The notes: a model not told the origin generated them from the sequence alone. DNA of 64,000 nucleotides from Sepioteuthis lessoniana (GCA_963585895.1 OY757904.1:161888792-161952791), one strand, 5' to 3'. Shown: positions 11,355 through 22,852, numbered from the stretch's first letter. Numbers and translations are program-made.

Positions 11355-12195
11355 TGGTAACTTTTCAGCGTCTATGTGGTGCATCCGTAGAATAGATTTG
11401 ACACGACCCCTGCTTTGAAAACAATTGCATTTTATTTTATCGGATAGGTTTGACTTCTATATGATCAATAGCCTATTGATAGCAGTTCATGCCTTCGTTT
11501 GTCACTTATTGATATCATTTTCAGTCAATGAGACGCTGCTTTGAGGTATTTGAAATTGTCCACTAAATTCAGAGAGATACCATTTAGTGTGAAATGTCTC
11601 CTTTTTTTTATCAAAACACATACTCCGTTTTGTCTGCATTGACATGAAGGCCAATGCCACCTGATGCCTGCTCTAGAATATGCAGCAGGAATTTGGCTTG
11701 AGTAGGTGTGTTTACCAGAAGCGCTATATTATATGCGTAGTCTGCGTCCATAATAGTTTGTGTGGGGTATCGTCTGCTTCTTGCCTTTTTTAAAGTAAAA
11801 CCATTTTCTTCCATTAGATCTATCGACTTTCAAAGAACTTAGTCTAAGCCTCGGAGAAATCTACAAATAAGAGTGTCGCCTCGGGGTTTTTTGCACGAAC
11901 TCCTTCTAAAATTAGATAGATTTTTAGAATCTGTGATGATGTGGATCGTTTTTTCCGAAAACTATTTTGATTTTTCGGAAAAATTTACTCAATTTCTGGT
12001 TCGATGCGATTGAATAGCAGAGCATTATAAATCTTAGCTGCGATGGAAGTGAGACTTATACCTCGGTAGTTCTTGGCAATTCCGAGGTCATCTTTATTGG
12101 GTAAAGGGATGATGCATCCTTTTGTCCATCTCTCTATTGTGTTCTGGTTATATACGGCGTTGCAGTATCATAGCAATAGGTCGTTTAATTTTCTT
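11355..12195 (-). mobile_element. LINE family L1 copy B, internally deleted
   Basis: On the minus strand, 12195-11850 encodes the finger and early palm region (TIERWTKGCIIPLPNKDDLG, NYRG, IEPEIE, SQILKIYLILEGVRAKNPEA, LFVDFSEA). The next recognisable block, MEENGFTLKKARSRRYP at 11814, should lie some 70 residues further on, so the intervening palm segment is deleted at about 11820-11850. The catalytic YADD reads YAYN. It continues with HVNADKTEYVF, a VDNFKYL-like stretch and finally YGCTT near 11365. The interval 10950-11350 holds AT-rich sequence with no gene. Confidence 0.85.
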
Positions 12196-12453
12196 ACTTT
12201 CGATACTTTATGAAGTTACATTTATTTAAAGTTTAAAAAAAGAAATGAGGAGGAGAAAACACTTTGAATCTATATATTTAAATATATAGAGATAAGAGGA
12301 TGGGAAAACAGAAGAAAGAATGAAATAAAAGAAAAATTTGGAAGTCACATGACCAGCTACAGAGTAAATAACAGCCGACCGGTGTTCACAGAGAGCAGAA
12401 ATCAAAAAGAAAATAAATACGACAAAATGTAATTCCAGGACTTTGACAAAATC

Positions 12454-12454
<1 letters not shown>

Positions 12455-12487
<33 letters not shown>
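12455..12487. repeat. (ATT)n microsatellite
   Basis: Eleven or so ATT units. Flanking 12200-12700 is AT-rich with no recognisable gene. Confidence 0.9.
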
Positions 12488-12490
<3 letters not shown>

Positions 12491-12699
12491 TTCGCCGTTC
12501 TCTAAATCAGTCAACTATTTTTTACTAAAAAGGATGTTGACCAGACATAACTCGAATCCTGTATTAAACAATGAGGTCAACTTTGACATAAATTCGTGTG
12601 AAATTAGAGAAAAGAAAAAGAAAAAAATAGATAGTTGGACTTTAACTGAATCAAATCTTAGGGAATATTCAGGGATTTTTTTTATCTATATGCCCACAA

Positions 12700-14500
12700 G
12701 TTAAACCCTGGAAACCATATGAAGCAGCATGGTGTATGTGAAGGACAGCAGTGAACCCGACGTCGGGTCAACGGCGTGCTTTACTTGATGCTAAGCGGAA
12801 GAACCCCACAGGTCAAAAGCAAGGATCAAATAGTTCAATCAGCCTACTACTGCTACTCATCTATAAGGGTGGGGCGTCTATTGATGAGAGGTAAAACAGA
12901 GCAATCGAAAGACGTCGATGACTGTCACTTTAACGATATATCCAAACGGCATAGCCCTTCGCATAGGTAAACAAGGGGCGCGTTCTACTGAGGTTGGATC
13001 TCTGGAACCAGTGTTCGAAAAATCAGCTACAGGACTCAAACAATAACAAAATTACTTAAATGTAAAAGCACAGTACATATAGAAACACTTAACGTTAGAA
13101 CTTTAAATAGTATAAGCCAACTACCAGAGCTGACAGCGTCTGCAGTAGAGAATAATAGAGGCATAGTTTGCATACAAAAACACAAATACCATCATAGCGA
13201 AGTAAAAATAAAATACCACGATACTGGCAAAGGACGTTTATCTCATTATCTACATGGAAAAACTCAGTTAATGCCGTCATAGGGGAAGTAGGAATTCCTT
13301 TCAGTTTACGCGCCGTAAAATCACTTAATACCATCGAGAAAATACAACCGAGAATGATGGTATCTACATTTAACGGCAATCCCGGCACAACGATCATCTC
13401 CTGCGACAATCCTACCAATCCTAGTGATGAAACGAACCCCATCTCCTATAACGAGCTATCTTCCCTTGTTCGTGGCATCCCCAAACTCAACGTTCTATTC
13501 ATTGGCGGAAACATGAATTCTCAAATAGATAAAAACGAAAATAACAAATTCAGATCACACAACTCGTCAAGCAGAGATTGGGAAAACCTAACAAATTTCT
13601 CACTTGAAAATGGACAAAAATACCTTAATACTACATTCCAGAAAAGGAAAGGAAAGCTATGGACCTACACTTACGCAAATAATGAAAAAGCACAGATAGA
13701 TTACATCCTTATGAATAAGAAATGGATTAATAGTGCTCTGAACTGTGTGGCATACTCCTCTTTTGAAGGTGTATCACAGCATTGTCACAGCAAAGATACG
13801 TCTGAGAGCCTATGCAGGAATACGACACAAACAATCAAAACAACACACTATGACTGGTCCCTGCGTAACAATAGAAATATTAGTGATAAATATACGATAG
13901 CACTAAGAAATAAATTCGATGCAATTCAAGAGATATTTGAAACACCTACAACGAAGGACGAATATGAGAATTTCGTCAATGTCCACGCGGAAGCAGCAGC
14001 AGAATGCATACCAACCAAACTAAGTGACAAACATAGAATTCCGTGGGAGACATTTGCAGTTAGGAAAAAAAAAACGAGACAAAGCGAAAACATAATCCCT
14101 ATATAATAAAAGGAATCCAACTAATGCCAATGCCCAGAAAGTTAAGAAGACATAAAGTGAACTAATTAACATATACCAAAAAGAACAAACAGAATACATT
14201 CAAGACCAGATCAATAAGATTAGAAATTCTGTAGAAGATAGACTATCTCGGATAGCGTGGCAGACAATTAATGAAGTCAGTAAAAGAAAAAGCGCCTCGA
14301 GAGCTAAACTAAAAGCTTCCATCCAAAAAGAACGAATACAGTTATGGAAGGAATATTTCAAGAATCTACTAGGAAAGTCCTCGAAAGTTACGGATGAACC
14401 AAAAACGAAAATTATAAATTATCAAGTAAACATCAAAAAGGACAGTTTACTCAAAAAGAATACGACGTAGTACTAACAAACATTTAAAACATAAAATTTA
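12700..14500 (+). mobile_element. LINE family L1 copy C, 5' half with endonuclease
   Basis: This copy carries the 5' region and the AP-endonuclease domain of LINE L1, truncated before the reverse transcriptase. The GC-richer leader (12720-13060) includes CATCTATAAGGGTGGGGCG. From 13085 come endonuclease blocks: TLNVRTLNSISQLPELTA in one frame, CIQKHKYHHSEV (the QEH motif region), then the 250-residue open stretch. The linker after 14106 includes QNELINIYQKEQTEYIQ-like sequence and stops at about 14500 before the finger motifs. A LINE 3' tail is absent, so this piece is truncated at both functional ends. Confidence 0.85.
13354..14106 (+). pseudogene. AP-endonuclease domain fragment of LINE L1 copy C
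   Basis: The 250-residue open frame covers the C-terminal part of an APE-type endonuclease and the start of the linker. Visible motifs are MMVSTFNGNP (residues 1-10), YNELSSLV, the GGNMNSQI block corresponding to the GDFN motif (about residue 51), a KAQIDYILMNKKW block (about residue 113) and, where SDH is expected, SQHCHS (about residue 140). The substitutions in the GDFN- and SDH-equivalents argue against activity. The frame ends in a short A-run (AAAAAAAA at about 14065) that has shifted it. Confidence 0.85.
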
Positions 14501-14542
14501 ACATACCGAATCTAAGAGTTCTTAATTTGATATTTTTCCGGG

Positions 14543-14545
<3 letters not shown>

Positions 14546-14574
<29 letters not shown>
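14546..14574. repeat. (TA)n microsatellite
   Basis: Short pure TA tract at the 3' side of LINE L1 copy C. Confidence 0.85.
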
Positions 14575-14580
<6 letters not shown>

Positions 14581-14899
14581 CATAATAACAGAAATATAGT
14601 AATTACTCGATCCCATTTTGAGCACGTTAAAAATACATAAAGCAAAATATACAACAGGACATTTTTTAAAAGAGCTCTAAAGCTGACGAGCAGAGCAGGA
14701 TAAAACCTTAGAAATATAAAGATTTCCTTTCTTTTAATCATTAAATCATAACTAAAAGTTTTATACATCAGGGAAAGAATCATCAGCTGAAACTTAAGTT
14801 TCTTACCAATGTTATACACGACTGTCATCAATACCGTTGACTAACTTAAACCTACATATCACCGATACTAAACACACTTTATTTATAAATATAGCAAAT

Positions 14900-15041
14900 C
14901 ACATTATATATGTGTGTGTGTGTGTGTGAATTTATATATATATATACATATTGTAGTTATGTTTAAGGAGGAATATAGTAACAGGTCCATCCAAAATTAA
15001 GCACTAAATGTACATAAGATTAAAAGAAAAAAGAAAAGAAC

Positions 15042-15083
<42 letters not shown>

Positions 15084-15089
15084 TTGTGA

Positions 15090-15149
<60 letters not shown>

Positions 15150-15259
15150 TAGTTATATTTAACGAGGAATATAATAACAGCTCTATCCGAAATTAAACAC
15201 AAAAAGTACATAAGATAAAAAGAAAAAAAGAAAAGAACATATATATATATATATATATA

Positions 15260-15311
<52 letters not shown>
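14900..15311. repeat. Tandemly duplicated microsatellite-bearing unit
   Basis: A unit made of (TA)n, (GT)n, GAATTTATATA, a unique ~70-bp segment (TAGTTATGTTTAAGGAGGAAT-type) and an A/G-rich AAAAGAAAAAAGAAAAGAACA stretch occurs twice in tandem (about 14900-15060 and 15061-15240). A third start at 15239-15311 has an expanded (GT)n. A diverged earlier copy of the unique segment is at about 14595-14655. The simple-sequence parts are longer in each successive copy. Confidence 0.75.
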
Positions 15312-15314
<3 letters not shown>

Positions 15315-15456
15315 AATTGTGTGCGTGTGTGTAGAAAAGTGTGGAAGTGTGGGTAACACAAACTTTAGCACAAAAAACAAAGTTTAACGAATTTAGTTCC
15401 AGTTCTCTTCCCTTTGCCTAATACCCTTGGGAAATGCATGAAGTCAGTTTTCTCAA

Positions 15457-15460
<4 letters not shown>

Positions 15461-15504
<44 letters not shown>
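15461..15504. repeat. (CT)n microsatellite
   Basis: Pure CT tract; the Ser-Leu open frame through it is not a gene. Confidence 0.9.
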
Positions 15505-15506
<2 letters not shown>

Positions 15507-15779
15507 CCAGAAATCTTGACATGTCTCGTCACTGGCATACCACAATAACAGAGGGAGAAAGAAAACTGTTAAATTTAACACTTAATCAAATAACTCTCGC
15601 ACAACTGTCTTCTATGTCAAGGCTGTAACAGGTCCTAATGAGTTTGCGAACGTGTGTATATCTGTGCGATAGAAAGAAGGAGAAGCAATGAAGAGAGATA
15701 AAAAGAGCCAGAAGAAAAAAAACAGAAAGTGAGATAAAGAGACTACAAGTACTATTTTACACATGTATACACATTTGTA

Positions 15780-16230
15780 AGGACATATACGTAGAGAAGC
15801 CGAAAAAAAGTATCCCCTTGTTATCATCAGTTCGTCTGATGTTTTCACATCGCTAGCCACCATGCACTTCCATTTCATTCTTGATCTCGCTTTTCTTCTC
15901 CATACTGGCTTGAATCGCTTGACAATTTCATCTTCTCGTCGTCGTGGAGGTTTTCCCAGTGATAATTTCTGCTCTTTCAGATACCAATCGGGTCTACTTG
16001 TTGCTTGTGAACCATGCGACGCGTGTCCAACCAGACGAAACTTTTGCTTTCGGTACTCCACAATCACGTCCTTCGCTCTGCTCTCTACCTGAATTACCAA
16101 GTTTCGGATGTTCTCACGCAACAATATTTCCAGTCGGGATCATTCCTCTGTGTTGTGATCAGTCGTTGTTCTTCCTTCTTAGCGATAAGTTTCGATTGCA
16201 TATAGCATTAAAGGGGAAACGATGCTATTG
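15780..16230 (-). mobile_element. C-terminal tail of a LINE reverse transcriptase
   Basis: Minus-strand frame 16124-15612 reads VIVEYRKQKFRLVGHASHG followed by KPPRRREDEIVKRFKPVW and KARSRMKWKCMV. This is the layout of the post-thumb tail in many LINE polymerases (RWAGHV...GRPxxRWxDDI...W...A.DR..W). Only about 100 residues match; the rest of the frame toward 15612 is hydrophobic noise. The exact LINE clade cannot be told. It is distinct from LINE L1, whose tail reads LYGHLPPI. Confidence 0.5.
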
Positions 16231-16441
16231 AAGAAATCGGCGCGTAGATTCTAGCATAGTTTTGCTTTGAATACATTTTTCATCGTATTAAATACTTTCA
16301 ACCCTGATTTTATTCTCTGCGGGATTGTACTATTGGACATAATTTAAAATCTTGCCAGTGTTCGTGTCTATAAAAGGAGTGAAACTAATGTTGCTGTCAC
16401 GAAGTAATGTTTATAATAAAAATCAGGTCTAATTTTGTAAA

Positions 16442-16921
16442 GAGCTGTTGATGTCGATATCATCATCATCATCATCATGTCGCACTATCAGCACGGATAC
16501 CTCTGACCCTCTCTCACCACCCCTCCCTATTGTCCATTGCTTCCGGCTGGTCCTCAGGGATACAGCCCGTATCGGCATAGAGCTGCTGTATGTACGTTTG
16601 AGCTGGTTGTTCTGCCTTTGCACGTCCCTGTGCAGGGGTCCACTGGAGCTCGTCCCTACTTCCCCAGCAGTGTCTAGACCGATGATAAAGAGGTATGGGG
16701 CTAATGTGTCTCCTTGCAATACACCTGCTACAATGTCGAAGTAGTCTGTGTCTCCATCCGGAGAACGGACTTTTACTTTGGTGTTTCTATAGAGCATCAT
16801 TATGGCTGCTACGGTTTCTTTTGGTAGGCAGCAGGCGAGTAGAATTTGCTCCATCTTTCCTCTGTGAATCGAGTCAAAGGCTTAGTAAAGTCAACAAATA
16901 ATATTGCTGCCTCTAGGTTTT
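16442..16921 (-). mobile_element. LINE family L1 copy D, internally deleted
   Basis: On the minus strand the copy runs from LEAAILFVDFTK (motif A, about 16915-16880) through MEQILLACCLPKETVAAIMM and IVAGVLQGDTLAPYLF to IIGL (about 16680). It then jumps to the C-terminal tail corresponding to GRAKDVQRQNNQLK and AMDNREGW-type sequence, ending in the (ATG)n tail at 16455-16478. About 250 residues covering the rest of the polymerase are missing. The tail confirms the (ATG/TGA)n 3' end of this family. Confidence 0.85.
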
Positions 16922-16924
16922 TTA

Positions 16925-16975
16925 GGAATTATTGAAGGTGTACGAGCAAAAAAATTAGACGACGATATAATTTAG
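16925..16975 (+). mobile_element. Inverted 5' fragment of LINE L1 copy D
   Basis: This plus-strand stretch reads IIEGVRAKKLDDDI, the LINE L1 segment immediately upstream of motif A, but on the opposite strand to the adjoining copy D. The junction at about 16922 is therefore an inversion within one element, as made by twin priming during LINE insertion. Confidence 0.6.
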
Positions 16976-17081
16976 GGAAATATTTTAAATTGACAAAGTT
17001 TAAATTTCTAAATGATAATCATATAAGTCAAGAGTATGAGTGAGATGAGTGAATTATAATCGTTTACTGTTTAAAAAGAAA

Positions 17082-17580
17082 TGTAACATATTGACGTCCG
17101 ACCCAGCCGTCGATCAAGGAACAGGTGCATCCGGTCGAAGATATCAGGGTATAACCTTGACTATGGATGGGTTGAATTGGGTGCAGATATGACGCCCACA
17201 AGAAGCAGGTGGATGTCAAACAATCATATAACCCGGGGCCACAGACAGGTTCAGTTAGTCGAAGTCAGTTAGTTGGAGATAAGATGCTGTAGAGAGAACC
17301 AGCACCCAGCAAAGGGCTATGGGCCCTCAGTACCCCCGATTGAGCAGCCCAGCAGAACGAGAAAGAACAATGATAAAGACAAAGGAACTGGGGGTCAATA
17401 TGTTGCAGTTTGTTCGGTCTCCAACACACCTCTCACACATAACCCTTTCACAACCCTTTCGCAACCCTTTCGAATAAAGTGTGAGGAGTAGATTTTTCTA
17501 AAGAAGTGTGTTCGTTCGTCATTATTCTTGATTTTGTTTCCGCGTGTATATGTGTATAGTTGTATCACGGCAATACAACA
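17082..17580. mobile_element. Lone long terminal repeat of an LTR retrotransposon (fossil)
   Basis: A 499-bp block begins TGTAACAT and ends AATACAACA, the TG...CA ends of an LTR, and is bracketed by the 4-bp direct repeat GAAA (17078-17081 and 17581-17584). It is GC-richer than its surroundings and has an AATAAA signal at about 17472. No internal coding region or second LTR is present, so it is a solo LTR left by recombination. The family is unassigned; a 4-bp target duplication fits some Gypsy-type elements. Confidence 0.6.
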
Positions 17581-17819
17581 GAAATAGTGTTTATTTTCAT
17601 CTGTTTATTTTTTGGCAAATCCTTATCATAAGAATTATCTTATGATCAAATCATGCTGAAGTTTAAGCAGTGATGATCCTGTTCAGTTCTAGATGAGTGA
17701 CCATTTAGTAATAACAGGCTGCCGTGTGTTGGGCTGTGCAACGCTTCATAAATGACAAAACTCTAATTGAAGTTTAATATCTTAACTTCATCCAGATGAA
17801 AAAGAATCATATTTTAGCC

Positions 17820-18215
17820 CGTAGATTCTAAGTTGTGATCGAGAAAAGATATTTATAAGTGTCGGATATTGTTATGACCTTGAGAGACGAAGAGTAACGG
17901 AGAGACTAATTATCTTGAATGAGCGAGAGAACCGTGTAGTTTTAAGATTATGAGAGACGAAGAATGTGATGATCTTGAAGGACGTAGAGTGTCAAATATT
18001 GTTTTAGTCTTGAGAGAGGAAAATAACGTATTGTGTTAAGGTCTTGAGAGACATAGAATGTTAATTTCTTAAGAGACAAATATTGCCGTAGAATGTTATG
18101 ATCTTAAGAAAAGTGCCGTTATGTCATGTTTTGACAGAGGTAAAGAACATGTTGTATTAAGGTTTTGAAAAGCGAAAAGTCTTTTACTGTATTTTATCAC
18201 TGTACTAGTTTGAAA
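17820..18215 (+). repeat. Degenerate short tandem repeats, forward block 1
   Basis: Recurring phrases such as GTCTTGAGAGACGTAGA, separated by TGTTATG- and TTAAG-type fillers, recur every 35-50 bp. The units are highly diverged and spacing is irregular. Confidence 0.7.
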
Positions 18216-18219
18216 CATC

Positions 18220-18930
18220 CTACAGCAGAATTTATCATGAGAAGCTACTCTGTCCTTTCCTTTGTGATAGTTACTCACCCGCTTTCAGATCTTTGGGTTT
18301 CCAGTCCTGCATTTTGGAGGTCAGCCTGCAGCACATGAAGCAAGTTTGTAATATGGCGGTCTCTTCATGCCCGGTCATCATTGAACGCTATTACAACAGG
18401 CAGGTATTTTTGTGCTGGTATTTCTTTGGGCATCTGTTGTAGTTGCACCACCTTTATTAATAGTGGAATGGTGTTGCACATCTTGTACAAAGACTGGTTG
18501 GAAATTTGGCTGTTTGGCCATCGGTGTCCAGTGAGAGTTTTCTGATGTTTGTGGTGTAATCAAAATTATCCATAGCTGTCTTTGGAGCGACTGAAATTGT
18601 ACATCATCAAAGACACACGTATTTCATCATATAGGCGCAGTCTCTGTTAGAAGAATCCTCGATCTGTTGATCCATATCTCCCAGAAACATCGAAAAGCAA
18701 TGTTGCCCATTACACAAGGTACCGCTGTGTTAGAGAAGCTGCAGAGTATTAATCCAAGGACGTTTCTCTTGCTCTAGTTTTACTCCAAAGGGACATCTCA
18801 TATTCAATTATGTTGTGCATGACCGAGAGATATACATGAGTAAACTCTGTTTTATCCTCTTTCGTAATTAAGTTCACGTCTTTCAGTATTTTGGGGGGAA
18901 CAGTTTAAGTGCCGTCTTGTTCTCATCCAT
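18220..18930. other. Unidentified block inside the degenerate-repeat field
   Basis: About 700 bp that lack the surrounding short repeat and are more even in base composition. Minus-strand frames give phrases that look once-coding (for example TSENSHWTPMAKQPNFQPVF at 18545-18480 and VMGNIAFRCFWEIWINRSRI near 18690), broken by stops and shifts. I do not recognise the family. It may be the remnant of an inserted retroelement. Confidence 0.35.
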
Positions 18931-19202
18931 ATTTACCAACTCCTGCTCGGGCAGGATATGACACAAGGTCAATTTTTAAGCGGAGTTTAACAGGTTTGAA
19001 TTCAGAGTTTTCCTTCTCCTAGACTAGTTGCCTCACCCAGTATGTCCTACTATATACTCATAGCTGGAGGGAGAATAATTGGATTCATACCTTTCCCTAG
19101 GGTATTAGTGCAATGTGAAATGCAATCAGCCTCGTCCAAGATTTGAACTCATGTCGCCGTATCCATTTCCTACAACGATAACCATTACACCACGGGTACC
19201 TC
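18931..19202 (-). mobile_element. SINE-A copy with target-site duplication
   Basis: On the minus strand the tRNA-like head (GGTACCCGTGGTGTAATGG) starts at about 19200. The body contains AAAGGTATGAATCCAATTAT and the GCTATGAGTATATAG-type segment, and the tail GACCTTGTGTCATATCCTGC ends at about 18945. CTTGTTCTCATCCAT (18916-18930) and CTTGTCCTCATCAAT (19203-19217) are the matching flanks. Confidence 0.85.
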
Positions 19203-19419
19203 CTTGTCCTCATCAATGAAGACCACATTATCTGCATGTTTCATGTCAAGTGGCATGCTTAGGGATGAGATAGGAGGATCGGGTCATGTAGAGCATCTTT
19301 GTATTGATAACCGGGCAGCAGCGAGGTAGCATACGAAAAATACTGGAGAAAGATAGTCTTTGCTTAGAAGACAATTGCTTCTTTCATTAATTCTGTATCG
19401 ACGTAGAGTGCTGTATAGC

Positions 19420-20310
19420 TTAATGGTCTTGACCTAGACCCGTGTAATGTTATAGCTTTTAGAAACGTAAAATACTATGGTGTTCAGGGATGTGAATTGC
19501 TGTTGTGTGTTATATATAGTCTTTAGAGACATATAATACGTGTAGAGTTGTGACTTTTAGAGACGTAAAATGTTAGTCTTGTGTGACGCAGAATATTATG
19601 GTCTTGAGATAGAGAGCGGTGTAATATTAAGGCATTGGGAAGATTAGTGAGTAAAGAACATAGGAGATGAAGAGTACCGTAGACTGTGATGATCTTGACA
19701 CACGTAAGTTGTTGTAGTATAAGGTCTGGAAATGCGTAGTATGCCATAGACTGTTATGGTCTCGTGAGAGGTAGATATTCACGCAGCATTAAGGTTTCGT
19801 TAAGGATTTGTAATGGTCCTGAGAGGGGTACATTTCTGTTGTATGTTAGGGTCTTGAAATACTTATAGTGACGTAACGTTTTATGGACTTTAAAAACAAA
19901 AATAAAATCCGTTTAGTGTTCTGGTCATGAGAGTCGTTGACGAAAAATGCCATAGTCTTAAGGGAGGTTGATAGTCTTGTAATGGTATGGCCTTTAGAGA
20001 TGTACAATGTTCAGGTCTTGAGGCAGGTAGGTCGCTGTATTGTGTAATGATATTGAGAGACATAGTTTGCTAAAATGTGTTTTGATTTGGAGAGTGGTAG
20101 AGTACTTGTAGTGTTACAATGTTTAGGGACGTAAAATATAAAGGTCTTCAGAAACGTAGATTGCTGTAATGTGTTATTGTCACTGGAGACGTAGAGTGCA
20201 TGTAGAATTATGACCTTTGGAGATGTAAAACGTTATGGTCTTGAGAGACGTAAAGTGACGTAAAATATTACGAATTTCAAAGACGTATACAGCCGGGTAG
20301 TTGTTATAGC
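19420..20310 (+). repeat. Degenerate short tandem repeats, forward block 2
   Basis: Same phrase as at 17820-18215 (GGTCTTGAGAGACGTAAAGTG type), repeated about every 35-45 bp with heavy divergence. Open frames here are incidental. Confidence 0.75.
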
Positions 20311-20319
20311 CTTCAGAGA

Positions 20320-20805
20320 CGTCCACACAGCTCTCAACGTCTCTTAAGACTATCACGACTCAGCACTTTACGCTTTTAAATACCATAATACCAAGGGGCA
20401 ATTAAAGTCTCTCAAGAGCTTAACACTAAGTCACTGAAAGACTTAACACTATAAGCCTCTTTACTTCTCCAAAGACCATAAAACTTTACATCTCTCAAGA
20501 CCTCAAGATTTTACATTTCTGGAATATTACAGTGAACTGTCTGGCTCTCAAGATCTTAACAATCTACGTTTCTCAAAGTTATATACGGCTATGTAAGTCC
20601 CTCAAGACCGAAAAATTTTACATTTGTAAGGGCCATGTCTCTACGCGGTACTCTCCGTCTATCAAGATCATAGGGTTCTACGGTACTCTACGTCTCAGAA
20701 GATTATAGCATACAACAACAATCTACGTTCCGCAAGGCCGTGACATTTTACGTCTCAAAAAGACTATAACTTTCTACGATACTGTACATCTCTCAAGACC
20801 ATATT
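20320..20805 (-). repeat. Degenerate short tandem repeats, reversed block
   Basis: The same phrase now appears as its reverse complement: CTCTCAAGACC, ACGTCTCTTAAGACTATCAC, TTTACATCTCTCAAGACC. The switch is sharp, within about 30 bp around 20320. Confidence 0.75.
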
Positions 20806-21735
20806 ACGATTTCATAAAATCCCTTTATTTGAGTTAAATTGAGAGAAAATAAAAGTTTTAATCAATTCAAATTGGATGACTGATGAAATAATTTCTTGCA
20901 ACAAAATTTATGTCTTGTTATATATCTTCCTATTTGACACGTTTATATTCTTAGTCCAATTCAATTGTTAATTAAATGTAATACAAATATTTTGGGCTTA
21001 TTATCAATTATACTTGGATCCAACCTAATGTTTCTCGATTTTTTAAAAAGATTTTAAAAAAGATTCTGACAAGACACGATCATTATAAATTTTCTTTTTC
21101 TCGTATTCAACTTGAAACTACTATTTTTTTTTAATAATTTGCATTTCAGTCAAGTTACTTACATTTAGAATAGTGCAGTTGAATTTTCATCATATTTGCA
21201 AGAGAGTGTCATGAAGCAGTAAAAATTGGTTAAATTCACTCTAGACATTCGGCGCATCAGCACCAAAACAAAAAAAGAAAAGGGAAACGCCTTTATATTA
21301 ACATCCAACACAAAATCTACGCAGTGGAAGTGTGAAGACTTGCGAATATGTCGCATTCAATAGCGTGCATACTCCTGTTGTACAGCCATTAAAGTATGCC
21401 AAAAGGTGTTTAAAATCCTCCCACAGAATCTTTTCACAATTAAGCAAGGTTGGTCTCTTGCAAACGGCATTTATCTGATAAAATTGAAGGCTACGAGTGA
21501 GACGACACTTTTTAGACTTACCCCAATTCTTGAGAATTCAAACTAATCTCAAATCCTTCATGGTATTTTAAGGTGATGAGTTCTTGAACTGAACATTACT
21601 GGGGTTGGGATACCAAAGGTTTTGCCAATGGGTTGACGTCTTATCTTTTTAGTGATGGTATCATTCTGAACCAGACATCCAATATCCCGCCTAGAAGTTT
21701 ATTTTACTGTCTTTACGCGGAGGGTGGAATATATA
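20806..21735. other. Spacer between repeat arrays
   Basis: AT-rich to mixed sequence with no recognised gene or repeat. The minus-strand frame at 21356-21165 has no recognisable domain. Confidence 0.5.
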
Positions 21736-21769
21736 AAGTACTTCCCAGCAACCCGCTTCCTTTAACCCC

Positions 21770-22852
21770 TTGACAGGGAGAGTGGACCAAAGGCCTGAAT
21801 GGCCATAACAATCATTGTCATTATCCCCTCAAAACCCTGGTTCGACCTCAATAGCAACAAAATCGTTTATGCCTTGAAATTGAGAGTGGGCTAAAGGCTT
21901 TAACAGGTATTGTTATCACCCACTCGAAAACCCTGGCTCAACCTCACTGATAACAAAATCTTTTACACCCTGAAAGTGAGAGTGAACCAAAAGACTAAAT
22001 GACCTTAAAAAGCCTTGTCATCACCTCCTCAAAACACTTGTTCGACCTCAGTAGCAACAAAATCTTTTACTCCTTAAGAGTTAGAATTGGGCGAGGGCCT
22101 AAGTGACCTTAACAAGCATTGTCATCACGCCCTCAAAACTGTGGCTTGACCTTACTAGCAAGAAAATCTTTTACTCCTTAAAAGTGAGAATAGTCTAGAG
22201 GCCTTAATGGCCTTAACAAGCATTACTCCTTGAAAATAGGAGTAGGTAAGACGCCTGAATGGCCTTAACAAGCATGGTCATTACCCCCTCAAAACTGTGG
22301 TTTGACCTCACTAACAACAAAATCTTGAAACAGAGACTGAATGGCCTCAACAAGCATTGTCACTACCCCCTCAAAACCCTGGCTCAACCTCACTAGCAAC
22401 AAAATCTTTTACTCCTTAAAAGTGAGAGCAGGCCAAAGTCCTGAATGGCCTTAGCAAGCATTGTCATAACCTCCTCAATACCCAGGCACAACCTCAATAG
22501 CAACAAAATCTTATACTCCTTGAAAGAGAACATTGTCCAGAGATCTTAATGGCCTTAATAAACATTGTCATCATCCCCTCATATATCAAGCTTGACCTCA
22601 CCAGCAACAAAATCTTTTAAAACCCGAGCTTGACCTCAAGAGCTAAAAAATCTTTACTCCTTGAACGTGAGAGTGGGTCAAAGGCCTTAATGGCCTTGTC
22701 TTTTCAAGCATTATCATCATCCCCTCAAAACCCTAGCCCAACCTCTGAAGCCACAAAATCTTTTACTCCTTAATAGTGACAGGAGGCCAAAAACCTGAAT
22801 GGCCTTAACAAGCATTGTCATCATCCCCTCCAAACCCTGGCTCGACTTCACT
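21770..22852 (+). repeat. Satellite array, diverged left flank
   Basis: Monomers related to the 104-bp core but with many substitutions and indels. Recognisable anchors are CCTCAAAACCCTGG, CGACCTCA, AACAAAATC, TTTTACTCCTTGAAAGTGAGAG and GGCCTTAACAAGCATTGTCAT. Some units are truncated (for example about 22230 and 22615). Confidence 0.9.

Noticed and set aside
15862-16231. Plus-strand open frames of 76 and 95 codons
   Set aside because: Antisense to the LINE polymerase tail; no domain.
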